The notes under the pieces were generated by a model. It was not told the origin of the DNA and did not search any database. It saw nothing but the letters and a program-made list of their open reading frames with translations. Position numbers and translations under genes: made by a program. From the NCBI GenBank assembly GCA_003598085.1, contig QZKU01000053.1:56322-120321 (forward strand): a stretch of 64,000 nucleotides of DNA. Reading direction: 5' to 3'. The DNA comes from Candidatus Abyssobacteria bacterium SURF_5 (GTDB taxonomy: Bacteria > Abyssobacteria > SURF-5). This document shows positions 27,312-36,129 of the stretch, piece after piece (within the stretch, counting starts at the first letter, position 1; every line of letters starts with the position of its first letter).

Positions 27312-27328
27312 GGAAGGTCCTTTCGCAC

Positions 27329-28195
27329 ATGGTTGAGCATCGAGTAGGCCCCTACAAGATCATTCGTCCCATCGGCAAGGGTGGAATGGGACGCGTGTAT
27401 CTGGCGCTCGACGAGCAGAAGGACCAGCAGGTGGCCATCAAGGTGCTGCCCGACAACTTTCTCGAGGACAAGAAAAAATCCGATTATCTCAGGCGCGAAC
27501 TCCTCATCGCGCGCGAGTTGAAACACCCGAACGTCGTCGATATCTTTAACATCATCGAGTTGCCGCGAAAAAACGACGGCAAGATGCAGGGCTTCATGCT
27601 GATGGAGTTCATCGACGGCGATAACCTGCGCAAACATATCACCGATCAAGACCTCAGCATCAGCCAGGCGCTCGATCTTTGCGAGCAAATATGCGCCGGC
27701 CTCAATTACATCCATCGACACCGCCTCAAGGACGGACGCTATCACTCGATCATCCATCGCGACATCAAGCCCGAGAATATCCTCATCAACAGCCGCGGCC
27801 AGGTGAAAATCGTGGATTTCGGGCTGTCAACCGAGGAAAAAGGCTTCCGCTTCCTCAGATCCAAATCGCGCGCCGGAACCCCGCAATACATGTCGCCGGA
27901 ACAGATCAGGGGAAAACACGTCGACGAACGCTCCGATATATATTCGCTTGGCGTGTGCATGTATGAACTGTTCACCGGAAAGCTCCCCTACGAAGGCAAA
28001 GACCGAAAAGAAATCATGAAAATGCATATCAGCCGCAGTGTCAAGCCCGAGCCGGCCTCCAGCATCAACAAGAAAATCCCGCCCGCCCTCAACCGCATCA
28101 TCATGACAGCTCTCCAGAAGAACCCGGACAAGCGATTCCCCTCCGTGGCCGAACTGCAACTCGCCCTCAAGCACGTCACCGTCTCGCGAATCTAG
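27329..28195 (+). CDS. Serine/threonine protein kinase (catalytically intact)
   Basis: The 288-residue protein is essentially one Hanks-type kinase domain. The glycine loop is GKGGMGRVYLA (16-26), the ATP lysine is K38, the catalytic loop is HRDIKPEN (143-150) and DFG is at 163-165; GTPQYMSPEQ is the activation-segment end. No sensor domain or membrane helix is present. It begins 17 bases after rnfB, so it may share the rnf transcript and could phosphorylate a partner in energy metabolism; that is inference. Confidence 0.93.
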   Translation: MVEHRVGPYKIIRPIGKGGMGRVYLALDEQKDQQVAIKVLPDNFLEDKKKSDYLRRELLIARELKHPNVVDIFNIIELPRKNDGKMQGFMLMEFIDGDNLRKHITDQDLSISQALDLCEQICAGLNYIHRHRLKDGRYHSIIHRDIKPENILINSRGQVKIVDFGLSTEEKGFRFLRSKSRAGTPQYMSPEQIRGKHVDERSDIYSLGVCMYELFTGKLPYEGKDRKEIMKMHISRSVKPEPASSINKKIPPALNRIIMTALQKNPDKRFPSVAELQLALKHVTVSRI

Positions 28196-28286
28196 CGCAC
28201 GCTGCGCACCGGCAATCCAATACCTCATCATATGTCAGCGACAAAATGCCGGCAATAACCCGATGGAATGTCTTCCGCTGCGGCTG

Positions 28287-29117
28287 TTACGGGTGAGGAT
28301 GTTCCTGCTTGCGGTGATAATGAAAATGCGGGTGACCATGCTCCGTACGGTCATGGGCATGGCGGTGAACGTGGATGAGATTGTGGAGAGCCAGGAATTC
28401 CTGATCCATCAGAATCGGCTCAGGAGCGCCCTCGCGCGCCACCTTCCCGTTCTCTCCCAAAACAATCACCCGGTCTGAGAGCTGCTCGGCCAGGTGCATG
28501 TCGTGTGTTGCGATGAGAACCGTCTTTCCCTCTTCTTTCAAATGGAACAGCATATCGGTGAGATGAGCCGAACTCCTCGGATCGAGGCCGGCCGTCGGCT
28601 CGTCGAGAAGGAGGATGTCCGGGTACATGGCAAGAGCTGTCGCCAGGGCCGCCTTCTTTTTCTCCCCCTGGCTCAGGTGGTGCGGCAACCGGTCGCGCAG
28701 GTGACTCAGGTTCAGATCGGAAAGAACTTGTTCTGCCCGTGCGAGCGCTTGCTCCTTGCTCAACCCAAGGTTCAGCGGGCCGAAGACCACATCATCCAGC
28801 ACCGACGTGGTAAAAAGCTGATGCTCCGGATTCTGAAATACAAAACCAGTCCGCCGTCTGATCGATGCCCCCGTTTCCGGATTCACCTCAACTCCTCCAA
28901 TGGAGATGCCGCCGTCTCCCCGCAGAATCCCGACAAGACACAGCAACAGCGTCGATTTTCCCGTTCCATTGGCGCCAAGCAATGAGACGGTCTCGCCGCG
29001 GCCGATCTCAAATGAAACGCCATCCAGAGCCCTGCGGCCGTCAGGATAGCTGAATCTCAGGCCGGCCACCTTGATCTCGGGAAGCGGCGCCTCGTTCCAA
29101 ATGTGGCTTGGGCGCAT
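28287..29117 (-). CDS. CbiO/EcfA-type ABC ATPase with histidine-rich tail
   Basis: The 276-residue ATPase has Walker A GANGTGKST, FQNPEHQLF (the cobalt/ECF-type Q-loop), signature LSQGEKKKAALATAL and Walker B ILLLDEPTAGLD. The last ~30 residues are rich in histidine (HVHRHAHDRTEHGHPHFHYH), which suggests nickel or cobalt binding. The family energises ECF-type importers of Ni/Co or vitamins. No permease (CbiQ/EcfT) or substrate-specific subunit is encoded next to it. The ATG at 29117 is chosen because GAGAGGAG lies just upstream; an in-frame TTG is 15 bases earlier. Confidence 0.88.
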   Translation of the reverse strand: MRPSHIWNEAPLPEIKVAGLRFSYPDGRRALDGVSFEIGRGETVSLLGANGTGKSTLLLCLVGILRGDGGISIGGVEVNPETGASIRRRTGFVFQNPEHQLFTTSVLDDVVFGPLNLGLSKEQALARAEQVLSDLNLSHLRDRLPHHLSQGEKKKAALATALAMYPDILLLDEPTAGLDPRSSAHLTDMLFHLKEEGKTVLIATHDMHLAEQLSDRVIVLGENGKVAREGAPEPILMDQEFLALHNLIHVHRHAHDRTEHGHPHFHYHRKQEHPHP

Positions 29118-29190
29118 GCATACTCCTCTCAATGGTTAACGGGGAGAATATCGAAAACATAATGAAAGGGACTTTATTAGCCTGCTGCTC

Positions 29191-29982
29191 TTATCGTTCT
29201 TCGGCCGCCGGCTTCGTCGGCTGTTTCGCCTGCTGCTTCTTGCCCGCCAGATGCCGCGAAAACAATAAGACCGCTGCAACGGCCGCCATGAGCGCCAGCA
29301 GGCTTATCACCTGCGATATCGTCATCCCGAGCAATACCTCTGGATTGTCGCCCCGGAAAAACTCGATGATGAAACGGGCCGGCGCATATAGCAGCACGTA
29401 CAGCAGCGCGACCTGCCCATCCCCGCCTTTCCTTTTCCGAAACCACATGAGGGTGAGGAAAATGGCGAAAACCGCAAACGATTCATACAACTGCGTGGGA
29501 TGACGCAGGTGTTCGAGATGGGGAAATTTGACCGCCCACGGCACCCACGTTGCTTCGCCATAACAGCAACCGCTCATGAAGCAGCCGATACGCCCGATCG
29601 CTTGCCCAATCGCGATGCTGGGAGCGGCGATGTCCATTAACAACAGCAACGGCGCCCCTTTCCGCCGCGCATACAACAGCCCGGCTGCGACTGCGAACAA
29701 CAAGCCGCCGTAGTAAACCAGACCGGTCTGCCGGAGTTTCAGAAGCTCCGACGGGTGCTCCAAAGTGTAGTGCAGGTCGTAAAAAAGGATGTAGAAAATG
29801 CGAGCCCCGACGATCGAGGCGATAATGACAACGATTCCCAGGTCGGCTGCAAGTTCCGGCTTCAGGCCCACCCGCTGCGTCTCGCGCATGCCCAGGTAGA
29901 TTGCCGTCAGAAAGGCTACCGCAAGGAACGCGCCGTACGTGTACAACTCAAATGGTCCTATTTTAAATAAAATTGGATGCAT
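29191..29982 (-). CDS. lgt: Prolipoprotein diacylglyceryl transferase
   Basis: The 263-residue protein has about seven membrane helices and the Lgt signature GRIGCFMSGCCYGEAT, with HPTQLYES further on. It transfers diacylglycerol to the lipobox cysteine of prolipoproteins at the inner membrane. It overlaps the end of lspA by 20 bases, so the two consecutive steps of lipoprotein maturation are made from one transcript. Confidence 0.95.
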   Translation of the reverse strand: MHPILFKIGPFELYTYGAFLAVAFLTAIYLGMRETQRVGLKPELAADLGIVVIIASIVGARIFYILFYDLHYTLEHPSELLKLRQTGLVYYGGLLFAVAAGLLYARRKGAPLLLLMDIAAPSIAIGQAIGRIGCFMSGCCYGEATWVPWAVKFPHLEHLRHPTQLYESFAVFAIFLTLMWFRKRKGGDGQVALLYVLLYAPARFIIEFFRGDNPEVLLGMTISQVISLLALMAAVAAVLLFSRHLAGKKQQAKQPTKPAAEER

Positions 29983-30553
29983 GTTCCTTCGTCTCTTTGT
30001 GCTCGAAAAGAAAATTCGCCAGCAGAAGCGCCACCCCGACGCTTACCGACGAATCTGCCACATTAAACGCCGGCCAAAAGCTGAAATTGATGAAATCGAC
30101 CACATACCCATAATGCAGCCGGTCAATCAGGTTGCCGGCGGCTCCTCCCAGGATCAGCGAACATCCCAGCGTTACCAGCAGCGTCCTCGGTCGGATCGTG
30201 ACGTAGAAGTACACGACGACGAGCATGCTCGCGATCGTGATCAGCACAAACAGCCGGGGCAACCCCGGGAAGAAGCCAAACGCGATCCCGCTGTTGTGAA
30301 TGCGCGTCACCGAAAGAAACCCTTCTATGATCGGCAGCGATTCATAGAGAGAGAAGCGCGAAATGATAATCCATTTGGTTACCTGATCGACAATGGGGAT
30401 CACAACGGCAATCAGCAGAAACAGGGGGAGGCGAAGCGACTCTGGGGAAATCCCGGCAAGTGCCGGAGTTGCAGATTTATCGCTGAAGTTGACGCCTCGT
30501 TCTTCAGTATTTTTTCTCTGATTCTCGCGCACAGTCAATACAAAGCCTCGCAT
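29963..30553 (-). CDS. lspA: Lipoprotein signal peptidase (signal peptidase II)
   Basis: The 196-residue protein has four predicted membrane helices and the paired catalytic aspartate motifs, GGAAGNLIDR and FNVADSS. It cleaves prolipoprotein signal peptides after Lgt action. The start at 30553 gives a ~30-residue cytoplasmic extension and overlaps the DksA-like gene by 50 bases; a GTG at 30532 is an alternative. AAGG lies 9 bases before the ATG. Confidence 0.93.
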   Translation of the reverse strand: MRGFVLTVRENQRKNTEERGVNFSDKSATPALAGISPESLRLPLFLLIAVVIPIVDQVTKWIIISRFSLYESLPIIEGFLSVTRIHNSGIAFGFFPGLPRLFVLITIASMLVVVYFYVTIRPRTLLVTLGCSLILGGAAGNLIDRLHYGYVVDFINFSFWPAFNVADSSVSVGVALLLANFLFEHKETKEHASNFI

Positions 30554-30878
30554 AGGGAAGAGCCTTCAACCGCTCGTTGCTGACCTCGGCGCCACACGAG
30601 AGGCATAACCCAAATGTACTCTCCTCGATCCGTTCCAGCGCTTCTTCGATCAACCGAAGGCGTTCGTTTCCGCTGGAGGCTATATTGAGTTCCATCTCGC
30701 GGCCGAAATTGTCCGTACCGACGTCGGCCATATGATACGAATATCCGGAAAGGTCCCCCGTGGATTCCCGCTGGGACCTCTTGAGATTGCTTTCCGATAT
30801 CTGCTGGAGTTCCTGCCCCAGATCGGCTCGCAGCTGTTCAAGCTGTTTCTTGAATTGGGCCAACTGCTTTTTATTCAT
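30504..30878 (-). CDS. TraR/DksA-family zinc finger protein
   Basis: The 124-residue protein has a coiled-coil N-terminal half with acidic residues and a C4 zinc finger ([25 protein letters not shown]) close to its C-terminus. Related proteins bind the RNA polymerase secondary channel, some with ppGpp; others of similar size have unknown roles. It is sandwiched between ileS and lspA, overlapping ileS by 8 bases. Whether it has true DksA activity needs the tip residues compared. Confidence 0.88.
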   Translation of the reverse strand: MNKKQLAQFKKQLEQLRADLGQELQQISESNLKRSQRESTGDLSGYSYHMADVGTDNFGREMELNIASSGNERLRLIEEALERIEESTFGLCLSCGAEVSNERLKALPYARLCIDCARESEKKY

Positions 30879-33693
30879 TCGATCCTCCTGCTTTATTTAT
30901 CTCGTTCACGCACCGCTCACACAATGATGGATGGTCTTCATACTTGCCGACCGACTCTCTGTAGTTCCAGCAGCGTTTGCATTTCGCACCTGCCGCTTTC
31001 GTCACCGCAACCGCCACCTCATCTTCCGCCACCCCTATGTCTTTTGGAAGTACGTCTCCAGGCGCGTGAATTTCAACCTGAGAAACAATAAAAACGCTCG
31101 GCAGCATCGCTCCAAACGATTCAAGGAGCGCCTCCTCTTCTTTCCGCTTCGGGTACAGCCCGATTTTGGCTTCAAGGGAGTTTCCAATGCTGCCATCCCT
31201 GCGCGCGGTCTCCAGCGCCTTCGTGACGCTCGAGCGCACGTGAAGCAATCGTTCCCATTTCGCCCCCAATTCGTCATTCACCAAACGCCGGTCCACTTTC
31301 GGCCACTCGGAAAGATGAACGCTCTCCTCGAGCCCCGGCTGGTTCGGAATCAGGCGCCATACCTCGTCCGCAGTAAAAGATAGCATCGGAGCGAGCATGC
31401 GCGTGAGCGCACTTAGAATAATATTTAACGCGGTCTGTGAAGAACGCCGCAGCGGATTATCGGCCGCTAAAGTATAAAGGCGGTCTTTCAGCATGTCAAG
31501 ATACAGCGAGCTTAACGAGATGGTGCAGTAGTTGTAAAGGCTGTGGAACGCCGTATAAAATTCATGATCCTCATACGCCCTGGTTACCCGCTCGACTACC
31601 TGCTGGAGCGTGTGAAGCGCCCACTTGTCCAGCTCGTCCATCCGGTCGTAGGGCACCAGGTGTTCCGCCGGCTCAAAATCATACAAGTTGCTCAATAGAA
31701 ACTTGAACGTATTGCGCAGCCGCCGGTACGCATCGGCCAGCCGCTGCAGTATCTCAAAAGAAACGCGAATATCCTGCGTAAAATTCTCCGAAGCCACCCA
31801 CAGGCGCAGAACGTCGGCTCCGAATTTCTCGATTACCTCGTCCGGATAAATCGCATTCCCGAGCTTCTTCGACATCTTCTTGCCGTCGCTCGTCACTACA
31901 TATCCGTGTGTGAGGACCGCGTCGTACGGCGCCCTCCCTTTCACGGCGACCGACGGCAGCAGCGACGACTGGAACCACCCCCGGTGCTGGTCACTCCCTT
32001 CTACGTATAGATCCGCGGGAAAATGCAGACCCTCGGTCGTTTCAAGGACCGCTCGATGGCTCACTCCGGACTCGAACCACACGTCAAGTATGTTTTCCTC
32101 TTTATCGAACTCGCGCGAACCGCAACCGCAGGCGGTATCTTTCGGCAACAAGTCCGCCGGCGGGCTCGTAAACCAGATATCCACCCCGTTCTCCGCGATC
32201 AGTTTCTTCAGGTGCTCGAACGCCGCCTCCTCAAAAAACGGCTTCCCGCATTCCCTGCAATAAAAGACCGGGATCGGCACGCCCCACGACCGCTGGCGCG
32301 AGATGCACCAGTCGGGCCGGTTCGCAACCATCCCGTGTATCCGGTCCTTGCCCCAGTCGGGAATCCAGCGTACCCGCTTGATCTCCTCCAGAGCACGACC
32401 CCTGAGCTCATTCGTATCCACCGCAATGAACCATTGAGGCGTCGCCCGGAAAATGATCGGATTGCCGCAGCGCCAGCAATGCGGATACTGGTGCACGATC
32501 TGCTCGCTCTTCAGCAGAGCCCCTTTCGAGCTCAGCAACGCGTTGATCTCCGCATTGGCGTCGAATACGTGCCGCCCCTCAAACATCTCGATCTCATGCG
32601 TGAACAACCCGTAATCGTCCACCGGAGAGAACACCGGCAGGTTGTACTGCATCCCGATGACATAGTCCTCTTGACCATGGCCGGGCGCCGTGTGCACAAG
32701 ACCGGTCCCCTGCTCCAGCGTCACATGCTCGGCAACAATCACCGGATTAATACGATCAATAAACGGGTGCCGGTACTTTACTCCCTCAAGCTGCCTCCCC
32801 TTGAACCGGCCAACCACCTTCGCCGCGGGATCGACTCCAATGACATCAAGCACCACCGGCTTGAGATACTCGGCAATGACGTAAATCTCAGAGCCGGCGT
32901 CAACGGCCACGTAATCCAACGCCGGATGAACCGCCGTCGCAAGGTTCGCCGGCAGCGTCCATGGCGTCGTCGTCCAGATCATGAGAAAGACCGGCCTCCC
33001 CAGATCCTCGAGACCCTCGATCACCTCAAACTTCACATAAATCGACGGCGACGTATGATCCGCATATTCAACCTCGGCCTCCGCCAGCGCTGTCCGGCAG
33101 CTGAAGCACCACGTGATCGGCTTGAGACCGCGATAAATATAGCCTTGCTTGTACATCTCGCCGAAAACGGTGAAAATCTTCTCTTCATATTTGTGGCTGA
33201 GCGTCAGGTATGGATCGTCCCATTGCCCGAACACGCCGAGCCGCTCGAAATCCCCCGTCATGATGTCCACGTACTTGAGCGCGTAATCGCGACAGCGCCT
33301 GCGGATTTCCGGCTTCGGCAAATCTTTTTCCTTCTCGCCAAGCTCGCTCAGTACCTTGTATTCGATCGGCAGCCCGTGGCAGTCGTAGCCGGGGACGAAC
33401 GGCGTGTCATACCCTCGCATCGTGCGATATTTAACGATCATGTCTTTCAGTATCTTGTTCAAAGCCGTCCCGAGATGAATGTCGCCATTGGCGTACGGCG
33501 GCCCATCATGAAGAATAAACTTGGGACTGCCCTGCATCTTGCGCCGGATCCGACCGTATATATCCATTTCCTTCCACGAGGCCACGATTCCAGGCTCCCG
33601 CTTCGGGAGATCCGCCTTCATCGGGAACGATGTCTTTGGAAGATTGAGCGTTCCCGCATAGTCTTTCTCGCCGTTCTTAAGCGTTTTGGCCAT
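30871..33693 (-). CDS. ileS: Isoleucyl-tRNA synthetase
   Basis: The 940-residue class I synthetase has the HIGH region [17 protein letters not shown], the editing domain, KMSKK in [13 protein letters not shown], and a C-terminal zinc-binding pair CKRCW and CERCV. It charges tRNA-Ile. It heads a minus-strand run ileS, DksA-like, lspA, lgt, which matches the common ileS-lspA pairing. A good promoter is 50 bases upstream; no T-box leader was seen. Confidence 0.97.
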   Translation of the reverse strand: MAKTLKNGEKDYAGTLNLPKTSFPMKADLPKREPGIVASWKEMDIYGRIRRKMQGSPKFILHDGPPYANGDIHLGTALNKILKDMIVKYRTMRGYDTPFVPGYDCHGLPIEYKVLSELGEKEKDLPKPEIRRRCRDYALKYVDIMTGDFERLGVFGQWDDPYLTLSHKYEEKIFTVFGEMYKQGYIYRGLKPITWCFSCRTALAEAEVEYADHTSPSIYVKFEVIEGLEDLGRPVFLMIWTTTPWTLPANLATAVHPALDYVAVDAGSEIYVIAEYLKPVVLDVIGVDPAAKVVGRFKGRQLEGVKYRHPFIDRINPVIVAEHVTLEQGTGLVHTAPGHGQEDYVIGMQYNLPVFSPVDDYGLFTHEIEMFEGRHVFDANAEINALLSSKGALLKSEQIVHQYPHCWRCGNPIIFRATPQWFIAVDTNELRGRALEEIKRVRWIPDWGKDRIHGMVANRPDWCISRQRSWGVPIPVFYCRECGKPFFEEAAFEHLKKLIAENGVDIWFTSPPADLLPKDTACGCGSREFDKEENILDVWFESGVSHRAVLETTEGLHFPADLYVEGSDQHRGWFQSSLLPSVAVKGRAPYDAVLTHGYVVTSDGKKMSKKLGNAIYPDEVIEKFGADVLRLWVASENFTQDIRVSFEILQRLADAYRRLRNTFKFLLSNLYDFEPAEHLVPYDRMDELDKWALHTLQQVVERVTRAYEDHEFYTAFHSLYNYCTISLSSLYLDMLKDRLYTLAADNPLRRSSQTALNIILSALTRMLAPMLSFTADEVWRLIPNQPGLEESVHLSEWPKVDRRLVNDELGAKWERLLHVRSSVTKALETARRDGSIGNSLEAKIGLYPKRKEEEALLESFGAMLPSVFIVSQVEIHAPGDVLPKDIGVAEDEVAVAVTKAAGAKCKRCWNYRESVGKYEDHPSLCERCVNEINKAGGSNE

Positions 33694-33745
33694 TTGTAAT
33701 TTTCACTCCTCACACAGCTACTCACTGACACACGTGTAGCACATT

Positions 33746-33774
33746 AATTTACCACAATTAGGCCATTCTGTCAA
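33746..33774 (-). promoter_or_regulatory. Predicted promoter of ileS
   Basis: Minus-strand TTGACA (33769-33774) and TAAATT (33746-33751) are 17 bases apart, about 50 bases before the start codon. Confidence 0.6.
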
Positions 33775-33867
33775 GATGGGGCCCCGCCCTTAAATATGCT
33801 CAAAAATCAATTAAATTAACAAAAATAAGACAGGAAGAGACAGGGCCCCAATGAATCGATCCGGAGC

Positions 33868-33883
33868 TGTGACAAATGTCACT
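33868..33883 (+). promoter_or_regulatory. CRP/FNR/CooA-type binding site upstream of cooS
   Basis: TGTGA-CAAATG-TCACT matches the CRP/FNR-family half-site layout TGTGA-N6-TCACA with one mismatch. It lies 70 bases before the cooS ATG. CooA (CO sensor), CRP and related regulators use sites of this shape. Confidence 0.6.
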
Positions 33884-33952
33884 GAGACAGCCGCCTGAAC
33901 CGGCCATACTTGAAATAGAACTCTGAACTTTTTGCGCGAGGAGGAGAGGATA

Positions 33953-35908
33953 ATGCAGGAGAAATCCATCGATAAAGCAAGCGTGCAGATGCTGAAAAAG
34001 GCGAAGCAGGAGGGCGTCGAAACCGCTTTCGACCGGTCCGACCGGCAGAATCCCCGCTGCGGCTTCGGCGAATTGGGCCTGTGCTGCCAGACCTGTTACA
34101 TGGGCCCGTGTCGGATCGATCCGTTCGGACGCGGCGCCCAACACGGCGTGTGCGGAGCTGACCGCGACGCGATAGTTGCGCGGAACATCGCCCGCTCGGC
34201 CGCCGTCGGCGCGGCGGCGCACTCCGACCACGGGCGCGACGTGGCTCAGAACCTTCTCATGACCGCGCACGGCAAGGCGCAAGGTTACGAGATAAAGGAT
34301 CAGGCTAAGCTCCTTCTCCTCGCGGAAGAAATGGGAATCGATACGGAACAGCCGGTCACCGCGATCGCCGCACAGGTGGCCCTCCTGTGCAAGGCGCAGT
34401 TCGGCCAGCAGGACGGCGAGTTGCTGCCGGCCCAACGAGCGCCCGAGGGGCAAAAACAACGATGGCGCGCACTCAAGGTAATGCCGCGCGGCATCGACCG
34501 CGAGATCGTCGAGCTTCTCCACATGGTCCACATGGGGATGGATGCCGATTATCATAACCTCTTGAAGTTCGCGATCAAAGCCGCGCTCGCCGACGGGTGG
34601 GGCGGCTCGGCCATCGCCACCGATCTTACCGACGTCCAGTTCGGGAGCCCGGTCCCCGTCCGTTCCGAGGCCAATCTCGGCGTGCTCGGGATGAAAACGG
34701 TCAATATCGTCGTTCACGGACACGAGCCGACGCTGTCCGAAATGATCGTAAAGGCCGCGCGCGACCCGCAAATGAAGGCGCTGGCAAATGAACACGGCGC
34801 CGAGGACATCATTGTCGCCGGCATCTGCTGCACCGCGAACGAGATCCTGATGCGGCAGGGAGCTCCTCTGGCGGGAAACTACCTCCAGCAGGAACTGGCC
34901 ATTGTGACGGGAGCGGTCGAGGCGATGGTCGTGGATGTGCAGTGCATCATGCCGGGCCTGAGCCAGGCGGCTTCCTGTTATCATACCAGGCTCATCACCA
35001 CAAGCAAAAAGGCGCGCATTCCGGGAGCGCTTCATTACGAGTTCGATGAGGAACACGCATATGAAATCGCCAAACGCATCGTCACCGAAGCTGTTCAGAA
35101 TTACGCCAACCGCGACCGCGTCCGCGTCAGTATCCCAAAGGAAAAGGGCGAGCTCGTTGCAGGCTTCACGACCGAGAACATTTTCTATCATCTCGGCGGC
35201 AGATTCCGACCGTCATACCGCCCGCTCAACGAGGGCATCATCCAGGGCCGCCTTCGCGGGATCGTCGGCATCGTCGGCTGTAACAACACGAAGGTGGTCC
35301 AGGATTACAACTACATGACCATCGTGAAGGAATTGCTGAAGCACGACGTGCTCATCGTCACCACCGGCTGCTCCGCCGGTTGCTTCTCAAAACAGGGCCT
35401 CCTTAATCCCGAGACCGCTTTGCAGCACTGCGGGAAGGGACTGAGGCAGATATGCGAGGCCGTCGGTATTCCGCCCGTCCTGCATATGGGCTCGTGCGTT
35501 GACAACTCGCGCATCCTTACGGCGTGCGTTGAGATGGTCAAACAGGGCGGCCTTGGTACCGACATCAGCCAATTGCCGGTCGCCGGCTGTGCGCCCGAAG
35601 CCATGAGTGACAAAGCGGTTTCCATCGGCCTGTATGTCGTAGCCTCCGGCATCACAACCCACTTCAATCCGCCCTTCCGCGTGCACGGCAGCAAAAAAGT
35701 GCTCGAATACCTTAGTGGTGGAATCGAACAGGAATTGGGCGCCCATTTCATTTTCGAAGCTGACCCGAAAAAGGCGGCTCGCGCATTGATCGACGTGCTC
35801 GACCGCAAGCGAGACGCGCTCAAACTCAAACCGATGATGTTTCCTCCGTCAAACGGCGAAAGCGAAATCGCGATCCGTGCGGAGGCGGCCGCGGCGGTTC
35901 AGCCATAG
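33953..35908 (+). CDS. cooS: Anaerobic carbon monoxide dehydrogenase, catalytic subunit
   Basis: The 651-residue protein matches the CooS/CdhA-like monofunctional Ni-Fe CODH. The N-terminal region CGFGELGLCCQTCYMGPCRI supplies the D and B clusters. GHEPTLSEM, ICCTANEI, DVQCIMPG, TTGCSAGCFSKQG, MGSCVDNSRI and GCAPEAMS carry the Ni-Fe-S C-cluster ligands and catalytic residues. It interconverts CO and CO2 in the cytoplasm. GAGGAGAGGATA before the ATG sets the start; an in-frame ATG 21 bases upstream is weaker. CooF and CooC are not adjacent. The GMC gene downstream has its own promoter. Confidence 0.94.
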   Translation: MQEKSIDKASVQMLKKAKQEGVETAFDRSDRQNPRCGFGELGLCCQTCYMGPCRIDPFGRGAQHGVCGADRDAIVARNIARSAAVGAAAHSDHGRDVAQNLLMTAHGKAQGYEIKDQAKLLLLAEEMGIDTEQPVTAIAAQVALLCKAQFGQQDGELLPAQRAPEGQKQRWRALKVMPRGIDREIVELLHMVHMGMDADYHNLLKFAIKAALADGWGGSAIATDLTDVQFGSPVPVRSEANLGVLGMKTVNIVVHGHEPTLSEMIVKAARDPQMKALANEHGAEDIIVAGICCTANEILMRQGAPLAGNYLQQELAIVTGAVEAMVVDVQCIMPGLSQAASCYHTRLITTSKKARIPGALHYEFDEEHAYEIAKRIVTEAVQNYANRDRVRVSIPKEKGELVAGFTTENIFYHLGGRFRPSYRPLNEGIIQGRLRGIVGIVGCNNTKVVQDYNYMTIVKELLKHDVLIVTTGCSAGCFSKQGLLNPETALQHCGKGLRQICEAVGIPPVLHMGSCVDNSRILTACVEMVKQGGLGTDISQLPVAGCAPEAMSDKAVSIGLYVVASGITTHFNPPFRVHGSKKVLEYLSGGIEQELGAHFIFEADPKKAARALIDVLDRKRDALKLKPMMFPPSNGESEIAIRAEAAAAVQP

Positions 35909-36015
35909 GTCGCCTTGTGACTTCTCCCTGTGCCGGGGCAGGGCTTTGCAGCAAGTTCCGGTGAAACAGCCTCTGCCCCGACTCTCCTCACGCTCAATCA
36001 AAATGTTCCTTTCGT

Positions 36016-36044
36016 TTGCATCTCACACCAATGCAGAATATAAT
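36016..36044 (+). promoter_or_regulatory. Predicted promoter of the GMC oxidoreductase gene
   Basis: TTGCAT (36016-36021) and TATAAT (36039-36044) are 17 bases apart, with the ATG 86 bases further on. It suggests the flavoprotein can be made independently of cooS. Confidence 0.6.
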
Positions 36045-36129
36045 AAGGAAATCGTACCTGGAGAGCGTGAGGAGAAATCGAGCGGCGGGCCCTTCACCGC
36101 TCCTTTTGAGCCGAAGAGGAGGAACCATC

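Noticed and set aside
32023..33699. Long plus-strand open frame (558 codons)
   Set aside because: Fully antisense to ileS, no recognisable domain and no ribosome binding site; a shadow of high-GC coding.
33694..33952. T-box leader for ileS and long GGGCCC inverted repeat
   Set aside because: No T-box sequence or specifier structure; the TGGGGCCC/GGGCCCCA arms near 33777-33850 are about 55 bases apart with no further pairing seen.
33800..35191. Long minus-strand open frame (463 codons)
   Set aside because: Antisense to cooS, which has all expected cluster motifs.
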